Positions 1 to 12,566 of a stretch of DNA of 64,000 nt are shown in pieces. Both the position numbers and the translations under genes were made by a program. Below the pieces are notes generated by a model that was given only the letters and a program-made list of their open reading frames with translations, was not told the origin of the DNA and searched no databases. Positions within the stretch are counted from its first letter, which is position 1; every line of letters begins with the position of its first letter. This DNA comes from Dallia pectoralis (taxonomy: Eukaryota > Chordata > Actinopteri > Esociformes > Umbridae). The DNA is taken from assembly GCA_029465975.1 (NCBI GenBank), contig CM055737.1, forward strand, positions 12,806,459 through 12,870,458, in the 5' to 3' direction.

Positions 1-95
1 AGGGGGCCGAGACCGAGACGAGACCAAGACCGAAGGGGGCCGAGACCGAGACGAGACCGAGACCGAAGGGGGCCGAGACCGAGACCAGTCAAATC
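1..95. repeat. GACCGAGA-rich short tandem repeat
   Basis: Three imperfect copies of a unit of about 33 bp (AGGGGGCCGAGACCGAGACG...). The motif matches the GAGACC-rich stretch at 1627-1735, so it is probably subterminal repeat material of the same element. Confidence 0.7.
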
Positions 96-508
96 AACAC
101 TAAATAATATTACATGTTTTTGGTCCAGTGACCAATGTAAAAAAACACTTGACCAACAACATCAGATCATCTACTGTGTTGTCATCCTGAATGAAATGAA
201 TTACATTTTATTAAAAGAGTATGTAGGCCTATTTATTGTCTTATGTAACCATAAAATACAAAAATAAAAACATGATTTTAAAATGCACAGGCTATGATAT
301 TAAAATTTCTAAAAATCGAATAAATGAAAATCCATCAAACTGTATGTCCTATGTTGATGTAGTAAATGCTAACACATTTTAGATCACAAGCGACTTGCAA
401 TCAAATGATTTGCGCATGATTGGCCGATAAACAAATCTATTTATAATTATTTATCCGTCCACAGTCAGCACGCAGCTTCAGTTGTTTGTCTGCTTGAGCA
501 GGACACGC

Positions 509-697
509 AAACGAACCGGTTGCATTGCGCACAGTGTTCATTAGTATTGTTACGAGTGCACATGAGACAGCAGCAAACTAACCCGGTTGAACTGCGCACA
601 GTGTTCATATAGATCAGACCAAAACCCTCCAGTTTAATAAAGATCGGACCAAAACGGGTCCAGTTATATAGATCGGACCATAACCGGTCCAGTTTTA
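509..697. repeat. Local direct repeats in the hAT-like element
   Basis: A pair of direct repeats containing GCGCACAGTGTTCAT lies about 66 bp apart (near 528 and 594). They are followed by three imperfect ~30-bp copies of an AGATCGGACCAAAACCGG-like unit at 609-697. They do not resemble a gene. They could be subterminal transposase-binding repeats, but that is inference. Confidence 0.6.
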
Positions 698-1742
698 TGC
701 TCTTTCTGCCGTATGCCCCCCGGGCTTATGTATGTCCCACGTCCTTCTGTGTTCATGAGTAATTTCATTTATCGCCCATTTGTAGTAAGCCTATTAATAA
801 TTATTGTTTATATTCGTTTAATTTCGATACAAAACAATATTTTGTTGAAGTCTCTTGTAGGCTATATGAATACACTGTGGTTCATTCGTTAATCGCAATA
901 GGCGCATGACACATTGGGACTGTATGTAATTGACGGAATTCGTTCTGTTTATTTAGTGAAACATATTTCTTTATAACCGTACTTCTTTTTTGTAGTTCAA
1001 CCACGCCAATCAGACTATTGTCTTAATGTGTTCTCGTAGTATTTGTCTGTGTATCGCCCATTCAACCATTGCCATCATAGGCTCAGTGAAGTGTGATCGG
1101 TGTCTGGGTACCGCAATTAGGGTACCAACGCCCAGCGGCGTGGGATTTTGGCGACAGGAAGGCATAAAAAAACATGTAAATAGTAGTTTTATATATTGTT
1201 CGGTTTGTGATTTTGCGATTCTGAAAACGGGACAAGGTAAAATGCACGTATTTAGGAAAAGTCATGGAAGGACGTCGGCTGTAGCTATTCAAAATTATAT
1301 ATGTATTTTAATTACTAACCGCTGTGTGTTTTCGTACAAATTATTTATTTGTGCTTAATGTGCTGAATATAGGCAAAACGAATTTAATGGCAGATTGTGC
1401 AGACATGATCGAGCATATGTTTAAGATTGAAGTATCTACGTGAATGGGTGCACGCTCTAGCGACGCTGGGGGTGGGCTTTTCTTCAAAAGTAGATAGCCA
1501 TTGGCGGGATAAGCCACATCAGAAAAAAACAGTCTGACTCTAGACGAAATACAGCCAATGGAAATACAGCCTCTACATGTCATACTTAAATATTTTGCTA
1601 GAAAAAATTGTGGGCGATAATTTCTACGCTGGTCTCGACTGGTCTCGGAAGAATTTACGAGTCCTTACTGTCCGAGACCGAGTCGAGACCGAGTCCAAAT
1701 GTAACCGAGACCGAGACGAGACCGAGACCTTAAAAAAGTGGT

Positions 1743-1760
1743 CTCGAGACCGGTCTCGAG
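1743..1760. other. 18-bp perfect palindrome
   Basis: CTCGAGACCGGTCTCGAG equals its own reverse complement. It sits 13 bp inside the proposed element end at 1773. Confidence 0.85.
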
Positions 1761-1773
1761 TACTACAGCTCTG

Positions 1774-2733
1774 CCACCACCACCTCATCTTAGCCCACCA
1801 GCACCTCTGTCCACCACCACCTCATCTTAGCCCACCACCTCCTCTGTCCACCACCACCTCATCTTAGCCCACCACCTCCTCTGTCCACCACCACCTCATC
1901 TTAGCCCACCACCTCCTCTGTCCACCACCACCTCATCTTAGCCCACCACCTCCTCTGTCCACCACCACCTCATCTTAGCCCACCACCTCCTCTGTCCACC
2001 ACCACCTCATCTTAGCCCACCACCTCCTCTGTCCACCACCACCTCATCTTAGCCCACCACCTCCTCTGTCCACCACCACCTCATCTTAGCCCACCACCTC
2101 CTCTGTCCACCACCACCTCATCTTAGCCCACCAGCACCTCTGTCCACCACCACCTCATCTTAGCCCACCACCACCTCTGTCCACCACCACCTCATCTTAG
2201 CCCACCAGCACCTCTGTCCACCACCACCTCATCTTAGTCCACCACCACCTCATCTTAGCCCACCACCACCTCTGTCCACCACCACCTCATCTTAGCCCAC
2301 CACCACCTCTGTCCACCACCACCTCATCTTAGCCCACCAGCACCTCTGTCCACCACCACCTCATCTTAGCCCACCACCACCTCTGTCCACCACCACCTCA
2401 TCTTAGCCCACCAGCACCTCTGTCCACCACCACCTCATCTTAGCCCACCACCTCCTCTGTCCACCACCACCTCATCTTAGCCCACCACCTCCTCTGTCCA
2501 CCACCACCTCATCTTAGCCCACCACCTCCTCTGTCCACCACCACCTCATCTTAGCCCACCACCTCCTCTGTCCACCACCACCTCATCTTAGCCCACCACC
2601 TCCTCTGTCCACCACCACCTCATCTTAGCCCACCACCTCCTCTGTCCACCACCACCTCATCTTAGCCCACCACCTCCTCTGTCCACCACCACCTCATCTT
2701 AGCCCACCACCACCTCTGTCCACCACCACCTCC
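1774..2733. repeat. 37-bp minisatellite, about 26 copies
   Basis: The marker CTCATCTTAG recurs every 37 bp from 1784 to 2693. The total spacing of 909 bp equals 24 x 37 plus one 21-bp short unit near 2237-2257. Unit variants differ at CCACCAGCACC, CCACCACCACC and CCACCACCTCC. CTTAG places a TAG stop in one plus-strand frame. There is no sign of coding function. Confidence 0.95.
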
Positions 2734-3572
2734 CTGATATTGTGGCAGCCATTTTCTGCCAGTGGTTTCCTCAGCTTTCACCCCAACCCGTGACACTCGT
2801 GACAAATTGGGTGTGGAAGCGAAGGTGATGGGCTGTGAAAGCGGCCCCAACCCTACATCCAACGCATGCACACACACTCACACACACGTACACACGTAGA
2901 CACATACACACACACACACACACACACACTCCCTACACAGGCACACACACTATCTCTCCGGTGATGGGCTCGGGAGAAGACCTGGATGTAAAACAGAAGC
3001 AATGTAGAAAACCGGAAATTGAATTCTTTGCTTCCCCCTACACCCCTCCCTGATCTTTGACCTTACACAGCCTCGTCTAACAGCCGCATGCATTTAAACA
3101 TCGTCTGGCCTTCATCACATCCTCCTCCTCACTGTGCCGTGTGGCTTAGTCATCGCTTTGTATTCTTCCCTTTTTTAAGGAGAAGAAAAACATCCAGGGA
3201 CAGGATTTATTCACATTTGGGTGTATGTGGAAGATAATGCATTGTTAATGTGGAACAGATAGCTATTTAACCCGTTGCTTGTTTCATCAACCAACAACCC
3301 CACACACCCTGCCGTTTATTCCCGAGAATTTATTAAGCAATTAAAATCCTTAGATTACATACCTTTTACGGTGCAAATTCAAGTAATTTTAACCAGGGAT
3401 AAATTATTATTGCGAATTGTATAGCAATTATCATAACATTACACTAATTCCCAGAGAAGTATTTAAATTATATGGTTGGTTGATTGCTTGAATTAAGGAG
3501 ACATTTCCAGTGAATACTCTGGGCACAGCTCATCCTATTGAGATCAGGAAGGTGTTCCGCAGCTCTGTTAGG
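2734..3572. other. Unique DNA with a short CA repeat; no gene seen
   Basis: Contains an impure (CA)n tract at about 2867-2950. The rest is ordinary AT-rich unique sequence without a convincing exon or RNA gene. Confidence 0.6.
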
Positions 3573-3635
<63 letters not shown>

Positions 3636-3672
3636 CATACAAACACACACACACACACACACTCACACAAAC
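3573..3672. repeat. (CA)n microsatellite
   Basis: Almost pure CA dinucleotides for about 60 bp, then TACATACAAA, then a second CA run. Open frames here are repeat artefacts (THTHTH/VCVCVC). Confidence 0.95.
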
Positions 3673-6243
3673 ATATACAGTTCATTCTCCCTGTACCTGT
3701 CAAAGCCCTGGCCTCAAAAGGACCCAGAGGAGTCAGGTAGCTGGACAAATATGAACTTCTGAAAAACAGCTCGGTAGAGGCTATCCACCAAATCAATTGG
3801 GTGGGGGGGGGAGAGTCCTTGCCTGCTCATATCTATTGAAAAAAGGTTTACAATAAACAGGAGAAATAATCAATAAAATCCTTTGATATTGAAATGGGTC
3901 CAATTTCTGAGGAAGTGCGATTTCAAAAGTCAAAAAGAGATCAAATGCCAGCTCAGTCCAGAAGCTTTGGTTCCTGTGGAAGTGCAATGGAACGGAGCTC
4001 ATTATTGACGCAAACACTTCGTTCTCCTGCTCCCTCACTCTCTCTCTCTCTCTCACTGCAGAATCGTCCGGCACAGATAAAATAAATGCCTCAACATCCC
4101 CCACGACAAGTCACACAGACACAAGCACCCGCGACAACAGACTGGAAGAGCTAGAATGAAAAGATAAATCATTTCATAACAAAATAATCGTGTAACCGAT
4201 CGATATGGTGTCTGACCACCTTGCTCCTGGGCTGACCCCAGCACAGACCCTCCACGTTCTCCCTCCTGACCCCACGGCCGTGTGCGAACGAGAGGCTATG
4301 TGTCACTATTCAATTAAATGTATATTCGTCCGTACGCCGGAAGGTCTGGGGGGGGGAGGAATTGTGAAACGACACGACGAGATCCAAGGGAGCCAAATCC
4401 ATACATGAATGGAGGTATATTTATATATATACACTAAGGTGATTAAACATTGCACAGCATACCCGGAAAATTGTCTGCCAAAATTAGTCTGCTTTTGCAA
4501 TTGTCTGGAATGAAAGACGGGAATGAGGAAGAAAGAACGCAGCAATAACAAGGCCATCGACATATTACAATTTACAAAACCTAGTAATTGTGAGAGATGT
4601 TAATTCTTATTCGATGCTGCCCTGTTACTGTAGATTCACTGCCTGTGTGATACAGAGGTAAATTGAACTTGACTAAAACACGTGAGTATTAAATGGAAAC
4701 ATGTCTGAATCTCCCCCCACTGCCCCCCACTTCCATATGAAAAGCAGACTTTCAGGTTTTTACACCATCTAGATTCTAGAGGGAAAAAACAGGTCCAATT
4801 CTTTAACGGATGTCAACCTCAATACATTCACGTCGACGTTCCCTTAATTTACACGGCTTTACATACAAATATTGATTACCACCGATTTCAGTTTGCTAGT
4901 TTCACATTTTCTAAATATAAACAAATATATCTAAATCTGACTTTATTTAACACATTCTGGGTGTCTTGCTGTACATAAATCGTAAAAAGCATTAAAACTA
5001 ATCAAGCAGTTCTTTAAGAGAGAATGAGAAAGGGTCACTATGTGATGTACAGTGGGCTGTGAATTTACAACTGAGCAAATTCTAATTATTTAAAGAGTGA
5101 GTTCAATCCATTACCTGCTGATATTACACACACACACACAAAATAAAATATATTTCTTACTCTGCATTTCACTAATTCGTTACCGATACGTCTTCCCCAT
5201 CTTTCCATATAGTCTCACAATACATCTGCCTCATGTTTCCACCTGTGCAGCTAAATGACAGTGAGCAGGACAAAGCTACCAGCCAGTCTGTGGGCTGGGG
5301 CCATTGTGCAAGTCGTCAGTAAAGAGCTTTTTGTATCATTGTAAGCTGTCACAGTCTAAACGAGAGGGAGTGTTTGGCTGTGTGAGGATGTGTGAGGATG
5401 TGAGAGATACACCTGCTGTGCTGCCTGGCCGTGTTCTGGCCTCTTCATCAACGTGTTCATCAGCATGATCATCAACATGTGCAGGGATAACAGCTCCATT
5501 GTAACCGGCGAGCTTCTGGTGCCTGACGTGTTTGAAATGTCCCATGTGCCAGCGTTTACTGGGTTCAGACAAACAGGAGCGGCGAAGGAGAAAAGTGAAT
5601 TGGGAAAAATAAGTTTCGTTCGACCCGCGCCCCTTCGGAAATTAAGAAAAACTTGGCAAGGGCCACCTTGGATTAGAATGTTCCACTGGTTTTCCAGTGG
5701 GTTTGTCGCGTTTCTCTCATGCCCGACTTGGTGGCTAACTTGTGTCCCGATATGTCTGCCATTAGGGCCAGTGGCTTGATTAACATGTTTCATCTCAGAC
5801 AGGACGGAGAGGGGAGATTTATCTGGTGCTTACAGACATATGCCGCGTTTGAATATGACTGGAGAGGCCTGGGGTCATTGTGACATCATGTGACAGGACC
5901 AGGGAAGCATTCTGCCACAATGGGATTCATCACCTCCCAATTGCATGTATATATATATGCCCTTACCCTAACCCAACATGACCTATGCCTTTTGTAAAGC
6001 AGTTGCATAACTGGAAGTATAAAAAGTGATGTCATACGGGCGCTGTGTTGTCTCATCAGCCACAGCGTTTAGGCAATCAGCATTCAGTATTAAAACCACC
6101 TGTTTTATAATAAGTTATTGATCAGTTATACAGTTTAAAGCCGTCTTATTCATGCAGTTTGCTCGGTCTGCCTTTCACGTTGTTCTAAACATACACAGAC
6201 GGCTTTGTCTTAAGAGTTTATATGTCACTGAGTGCTTGTGTCC
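3673..6243. other. Unique DNA; no gene seen
   Basis: AT-rich sequence with small simple repeats: a G run near 3804-3813, CT at about 4033-4053, a short CA run near 5127-5141. Open frames are short and overlap on both strands. None has a recognisable domain. Confidence 0.55.
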
Positions 6244-6853
<610 letters not shown>

Positions 6854-6856
<3 letters not shown>

Positions 6857-7396
6857 AAGAGAAAAGATGGAAAGCAGTTTCTTTTTCAGGAACACAAATA
6901 ATGAGGTTCTAGAAGCACATCGATTGACATCCGTTTCAAATGTTCATTGACAAAGGAGAGAAGCGGGGCGCAGAAAATCCATAATTTCTCTCATCGCCAT
7001 ATGACTTTGTGCAGGCAATTTTGCAGGGTGCAGAAAATGACCTTTGCCTATTTAATTCCTGCGCAATAAAGCAACAAGGAGATGATCACTGAGCCACATA
7101 ATTACCTGCTCATCGATATCAATACATAGATCTATGAGAGAGATGGCTTATGAAAGAACAAAACATATTACACTCGCTCAGATCCTCCTGGCAGTGGTGC
7201 CATATATTCCAATTGTGATCCGGAGTCCATCTGAAATGCATGCTGGGTAATAATGATGCAGGGATGATGGCTGATAATCCCACCTTCGCCCCTCCTCCCT
7301 GGGCCGTAGAGCGGGGTTCCAGGGGCCCCATATGGTTCTCTCCGTCCGTGTCATTACCTAGTTACTGCAATAACTGCCAGCCAGAGGAGGAGAAGG
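6854..7396. other. Unique DNA, possible conserved non-coding stretch
   Basis: No gene. The AT-rich interval around 7030-7110 holds short motifs such as TTTAATTCC and CATAATTACC that look like the dense homeodomain-type sites of vertebrate regulatory DNA. This is impression only; no alignment was possible. Confidence 0.25.
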
Positions 7397-7507
7397 GGAG
7401 AGAGAGATATGGAGCGAGAGAGAGAGAGAGAGAGAGAGATATGGAGCAGGAGAGAGAGAGAGCAGGAGAGAGAGAGAGAGCAGGAGAGAGCAGGAGAGAG
7501 AGAGAGT
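7397..7507. repeat. (GA)n-rich microsatellite
   Basis: GAGAGA runs interrupted by ATATGGAGC and GCAG units. RERERE-type open frames here are artefacts. Confidence 0.9.
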
Positions 7508-10500
7508 GGGGTCGCACAAGACAATGCTACAGCTGGAATTGGCTGGGGTCAACAGTGCCATAATTACTTTCAAATGTCAGCCTACAATAAAATACAACAG
7601 TTCATCTGGCAGAAAGCAAATTAGCTTTGACCATGGCATAATTACCCTTTCCTGCAGAACCATTAGAAGAGATCAAATCTCCAGGTTCACTGTTTGAGGA
7701 AAGGCCATCAGAGTACAGTCTCCCTGACAAGGATGCACATTTGCCATTTTGCTGGGTAATTAATTGTCCTTATAATCGAATTTTTTATATTTGACTCCGG
7801 AATGGAAATATGTAATAACCTGCCAGTTTTATCTAGACCATTTCATGACTTGTCCACTTTGCTATTTCTTCACATTTCTCCCCCTCTTTCTCACCTTGTT
7901 CTTTCCTTCTCTTCAGGAACATTTGGTCGTCGGTTGTTCTGTGAGGAAATACCCCTTGAGGATAAAATTCCTGGCTTTAAGTTACTAAAGACATATGATG
8001 ATGAATATTTAATATTGATATTGATAGACAGTTAGAATGCACCAAATGAGATTTTCATTAATTAAACTTCCACAACATCACCGTCACAATCCCAATTCCT
8101 TTGGACTCAATGACAACACCCATCTGTCCAGATTTCCTTAACAGAAGACAGGCTGAATAATTGTTTTAGACTGAGATAACCTAAAAACACCAATCATAGT
8201 GGACTCCTTTAATTTGTACTCTGATAAAACCCAGCCTGTCCGAGACATCGGATCGACAAGAGCGTGGACACAACAGGGGAGATAAAGTCTTAATGGCCTT
8301 GAAGATATATCTCCATCCGCCTCCTTAGAAAATGCCTGATAGCCTGAAGCATTGTCCTGCCTCCATTTTGTATCTCAGTCCTGAGAGATGCATTAGGGCA
8401 GATCTCTGTATAACAGCTAATTGCATTCCCTCCACACATTCCCTACCTATAAGCGCGAGTGCACAAAGGGAGTGAAATGAATAAGGTGTGGAAAACCTGT
8501 AGCTTAGTTCCTGTCGTCCTCACAACTAATTAGAAATACCGCAATCTCCAATTAGCTAATGCGCTTCTGGTGACCTCACACACAATGGGCGGCGGTTAAG
8601 TGCGGGATGATTAACATTTCAAAACGTCCGTCTCCGGCGCCACCTTATTTCACCCCGTCGCCCCCGTTTGATAAGACATTAAATGAAGGGATCATTTAGT
8701 AAAATACGGAGATCAGTAGATCAGGAAAACACAGCCAAGGTCAACTTGAGTGAAATGTACCTGTGCACATTCCCGGGAGCACGTCCAAACCATAACCACG
8801 AACAATTAGCTCGACATCACACTTGAACCAGAGTCACACCGTAACTTCAACGAAGACCGGGTCACCGGGGAATGACGTCAGCACTCAGCACTGATGGAGT
8901 TCACGTGCAACACCACAACTGTGCGTAGTAATACTGTCCCAACTCCTACCTGTAATTATAATGCAATGTAACCACTGTAACACTTATATTAACCGCGGAA
9001 CACCCCGGTTACCACAGCGCGTCCCGTCTTAGTGCACGTGGGCCCGCCCGGTAAGTGGCACCCCCATCCTGTTGCCATGTACCACTGTATTACCAGGACA
9101 CGACTGGGAAGCATGTGCCTGTGCACAGTGTATCTGCCAGTCTGATGTAAATGGGCCGACGCCGTTTCCCCACCAGCGTGTTTAGGATTACACCCGGCAT
9201 GGGCACGGTAAGAAGATTAAAACGTGACCTGCTTTTCCACAATACCTGGAAGCGTCGCACTGAGCGCCAGTTACGCCGCTGAATGGCCGTTATGATCGAT
9301 TTACGTAAGCCCTGTGTGTTCAATAAAGCATAGGTGCTGCTTTTATTCCCCATCTTTATTATTGGAAAATTCCAGCTCCGTTGTTTGCATTTTTTCTTGC
9401 CGCCTGGTGATTAACGGCGGGGGGGAGGTGTTGGCTCCGAAGCCAAACTTGCTGAATGGGGATTAGGTGCTGTAGCTGCGCGGACTGCGTCCCAACCAAC
9501 CGACAGATACGGTATCCCAGGTAGCCTTTCTTCCACTCCGCTCTAGTGCATTGTAACCTTATCGAATTACCGCTGGGCTGACAGTCAATGCTGCCTGGTT
9601 GGCAAAGGACGGTGTGATTAGTCATATTGAATTAAACATTCAGAACGTGTATGCCCTACCCAACACCACACACATACGCACACGCACACACACACACGGA
9701 GACACACACGCCCTTCTGTTTGTGTTTTGTCACAGGGAGAGATGCGGACGTGCATAAACAGGATTAGGGAGGCGGTTCTACTGTCACACAGACCTCTGGA
9801 TTGTAATTCACTGGCCTTCCTGACAACTTGGCACGGCGTTAAGTCACCTAACGTCTGCCTTGACATGAAAAGCAGACCCGGGCATCAACAAGGTTACTGG
9901 GACGGGGGGGAAGGGGGCAGTGCTGGTACCCCGAGATGCCATTCGGATGATGGAAACGAGTCTACTCCTGTTGTGAGCGGCTGGGTAGTGCGTTGGCACT
10001 CTCATGGTGGCACGGGACATGAGATGCCACAGGGTACATCCTCCTGCCCGTCGCCCGTCGCTCACTCCTGCCACATGTTGGCTGACACCTATCTAAGAGT
10101 GAAAAGATTACAATCCTGTTCATTAATTTTATCTCCAGACATAAACTTTTAATATGCGCACCAGCGGTATATGGGACTTGCAGAGCAGCCTAAATGACTG
10201 AAACCTGTAATTACTGTTCCAGCACTTGATTAGAATAATCTGATTGCAATTATTCAGTGACTTTAAATACAAGCCCCAAGCTACAGGACAATAATTCAAG
10301 GGCAGTGATTGGGAACGAGGAACGTGGTTCTGTTTGGCTGTAAAATTATGTTTTAATCGGAGCCGACTGAGGAAGCCCTACTAAGGAGCCTTTCACCTCA
10401 ATTAAGAGCCATTTATGCAGTGATGGGGAAGAACTTTGTGCCGCGATGTGGAGTTAATAACCAGGCTGGCACTCTGTGAGCCATCACGGATCACAGAGCT

Positions 10501-10545
10501 AACCTCCCAGACCAGTAAACAGGCGGGAACAGACGCACGAAGCCA
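7508..10545. other. Unique DNA; no gene identified
   Basis: Mostly ordinary sequence. A pyrimidine tract ending in CTTCAG at about 7880-7917 resembles a 3' splice site, and the frame downstream stays open to 8035, but I recognise no protein in it. A CA-rich tract lies at about 9663-9701. The stretch near 8395-8740 has AATTAG-type motifs like regulatory DNA. No RNA gene was seen. Confidence 0.45.
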
Positions 10546-10697
10546 AGGCCAACACACACTCACACGCAGACAACCACACACACACAGGCACACAGGCACA
10601 CACATACACACACACACACAGACAACCACACACACACACGCCAACAACCACACACACAGGCACACACAAACACACACACACTCACACACACTCACAA
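10546..10697. repeat. Impure (CA)n microsatellite
   Basis: CA dinucleotides interrupted by ACAGGCAC and ACAACC units, with no coding potential beyond dinucleotide-driven frames. Confidence 0.9.
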
Positions 10698-10845
10698 ATG
10701 GGCAGAGCTGTTGCTTTTCTCAGTTAATGGGGTGAAAAACTGAAAATAATCTCTCAAGCTTAAAAGAGCATGTGAATGGATGTAAGTTTATTGTGGACAT
10801 AATTGTTTCAGTAAGAGGTGACAGAAGCTACCTTTCCCAATGGCC

Positions 10846-11089
10846 CAAAACCAACCCAATACCAACCCAATACCAACCCAATACCAACCCAATACCAACC
10901 CAAAACCAACCCAATACCAACCCAATACCAACCCAATACCAGCCCAATACCAACCCAATACCAGCCCAATACCAACCCAATACCAACCCAAAACCAACCC
11001 AATACCAACCCAATACCAACCCAATCCCAGCCCAATACCAACCCAATACCAACCCAATACCAACCCAAATCCAACCCAATACCAACCGT
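10846..11089. repeat. 11-bp minisatellite, about 22 copies
   Basis: Unit ACCAACCCAAT, with variants AACCAACCCAA, ACCAGCCCAAT and ATCCAACCC. Because 11 is not a multiple of 3 and the unit has no stop in any frame, several frames on both strands remain open with 11-residue periodicity (QPNTNPIPTQY on plus). These are not genes. Confidence 0.95.
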
Positions 11090-11448
11090 CAGTGGCTGTC
11101 AGAGAAGTGGATACAATATGACTTTTACTTTATCAGTAACTCACTTTGCTCTGAGAATGTGTGAGGTTATTAATTAAAGAAGGTGGAGCAACTAGGGAAA
11201 AAGTAGAAGCTGCAGCGGTGATTCCATGGTCAAACTGAAGGACGAATGCGGTGAATAATTTTTTTATTTTTTTCTAGGCCTGTCATTCAGAGGACTTTAT
11301 TCACCAATTATGATTCACCTGAGAATGGTCTTTTGTGTCTCTGACTCGCAGCCTGACCCACTGTGGGTGATTAAAGACACAAGGCTGATTAGAAGATCCT
11401 CAAAGAGACCCAACTATGGTATTTATGTAGGACCACACTTAGATTACG
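11090..11448. other. Unique spacer; no gene seen
   Basis: AT-rich sequence between two simple repeats. It holds only one short open frame without a recognisable domain. Confidence 0.5.
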
Positions 11449-11461
11449 TGTGTGTGTGTGT

Positions 11462-11502
<41 letters not shown>

Positions 11503-11523
11503 CGCGTGTGTGTGTGTGTGCGT
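11449..11523. repeat. (GT)n microsatellite
   Basis: GT dinucleotides with GTGAGT and GAGCGCGT interruptions. Confidence 0.9.
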
Positions 11524-11777
11524 GCCCGCATGTGTATCCCCACATCAATAGTAAAACAAGGAAAACTTAACCTTATGCTGATCTCCACAAGGAAAACGGT
11601 ATTAATTGGCTCGCAGTAAATGTTACAATCGCGGTTAACGTCAGAATTAGAAGTGGAAATGATCAGGCTATCAGGCTATTGCCGACAACGAAAATAATAT
11701 TTTGACCATTAACTTTGCGTTCCCAAAAGAAGAGATTCCAGATGTGTGTGTGTGTTTGTGTGCTCACTCGTGCAAAG

Positions 11778-11862
11778 ACTAGAGAATCACTTAGACTAGA
11801 GAATCACTTAGACTAGAGAATCACTTAGACTAGAGAATCACTTAGACTAGAGAATCACTTAG
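11778..11862. repeat. 17-bp tandem repeat, 5 perfect copies
   Basis: ACTAGAGAATCACTTAG is repeated five times without a mismatch, so the expansion is probably recent. Confidence 0.95.
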
Positions 11863-12362
11863 CGCAAAAGTTCTTTTCAAAGGGTTGAAATGATCCCCTA
11901 ATTGAACTGTTGTACGCTGACGCCATCGGGCTTCACTCTCACGCTGCGTTCAGAAAGCCCGCGTAACGTGCAAACCCTGTTTAATCAGGTGCGTTGGCCT
12001 TTGTTGGATCATAAGGCTCGGCGGTAATGAAAATACTGTGTGTGATAACGGGCTAATTGGATGATAATGAACCAATAACATCAGTGGCTAATCACACGAG
12101 TCTCAACTGACCCCGGGCCACACAGAGAACGGGGCAAATTCAACAGACAACGGACCGCTGCCAGTGTAAACAGCTACCTGAAGTTCATGAGAAGGTGCTT
12201 GCCTCCAAAGATGGCCACCGCTGTCTCCCGTCTGGGTTGAACTGTGCAGCCCCCACACAGTGATATTATTTTTTAGGCATTTTATTTATATGTATGTGGA
12301 AAGACAAAAGAGATCGTCTATGCCATGAGACCCACGGCCAAACAAACGCAACGGAGGCAGTT
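11863..12362. other. Unique DNA; no gene seen
   Basis: Ordinary sequence with AT-rich stretches (around 12020-12090) that could be regulatory. No supported gene. Confidence 0.4.
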
Positions 12363-12370
12363 GCTTAGAC

Positions 12371-12558
12371 CAGTGGTTCCCAACTAGGGGGACTTGGGCC
12401 CCTATGGGTACCTGGCATATCAACAGAGGGAGGGTACTTGAGAAGACCCGTGAGGCCGTATGCTTAACAGTAAAATGAACACGAGGGAGCACTTCAATAG
12501 GACAAGCTGAACAACATACAGTTGGTGGTAAATAAATAAAAAAGCTTGGGAACCACTG
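12371..12558. mobile_element. hAT-type MITE, 188 bp
   Basis: The left end CAGTGGTTCCCAA at 12371 is matched in inverted orientation by TTGGGAACCACTG ending at 12558. CAGTGGTTCCCAA is a classic hAT terminal inverted repeat. The flanking 8-mers GCTTAGAC (12363-12370) and GTTTAGTC (12559-12566) agree at 6 of 8 positions, as expected for an old 8-bp hAT TSD. The interior is too short to encode a transposase, so it would need one supplied in trans. Confidence 0.8.
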
Positions 12559-12566
12559 GTTTAGTC

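Larger units (their letters stand above)
1..1773 (-). mobile_element. Probable hAT-like DNA element, terminal part (other end outside window)
   Basis: Read on the minus strand, the segment starts at 1773 with CAGAGCTGTAGTACTCGAG, which fits the CAG-type termini of hAT elements. Next come an 18-bp perfect palindrome and GAGACC/GAGACGAGACC-rich subterminal repeats (about 1627-1735). The same GACCGAGA-rich motif returns at 1-95. The boundary at 1773 is sharp because a minisatellite starts at once. The interior (about 96-1626) is AT-rich and has no recognisable transposase; its open frames are short. The left end lies outside the window, so neither the terminal inverted repeat nor a TSD can be confirmed. 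The family assignment rests only on the terminal bases and could be wrong. Confidence 0.35.
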
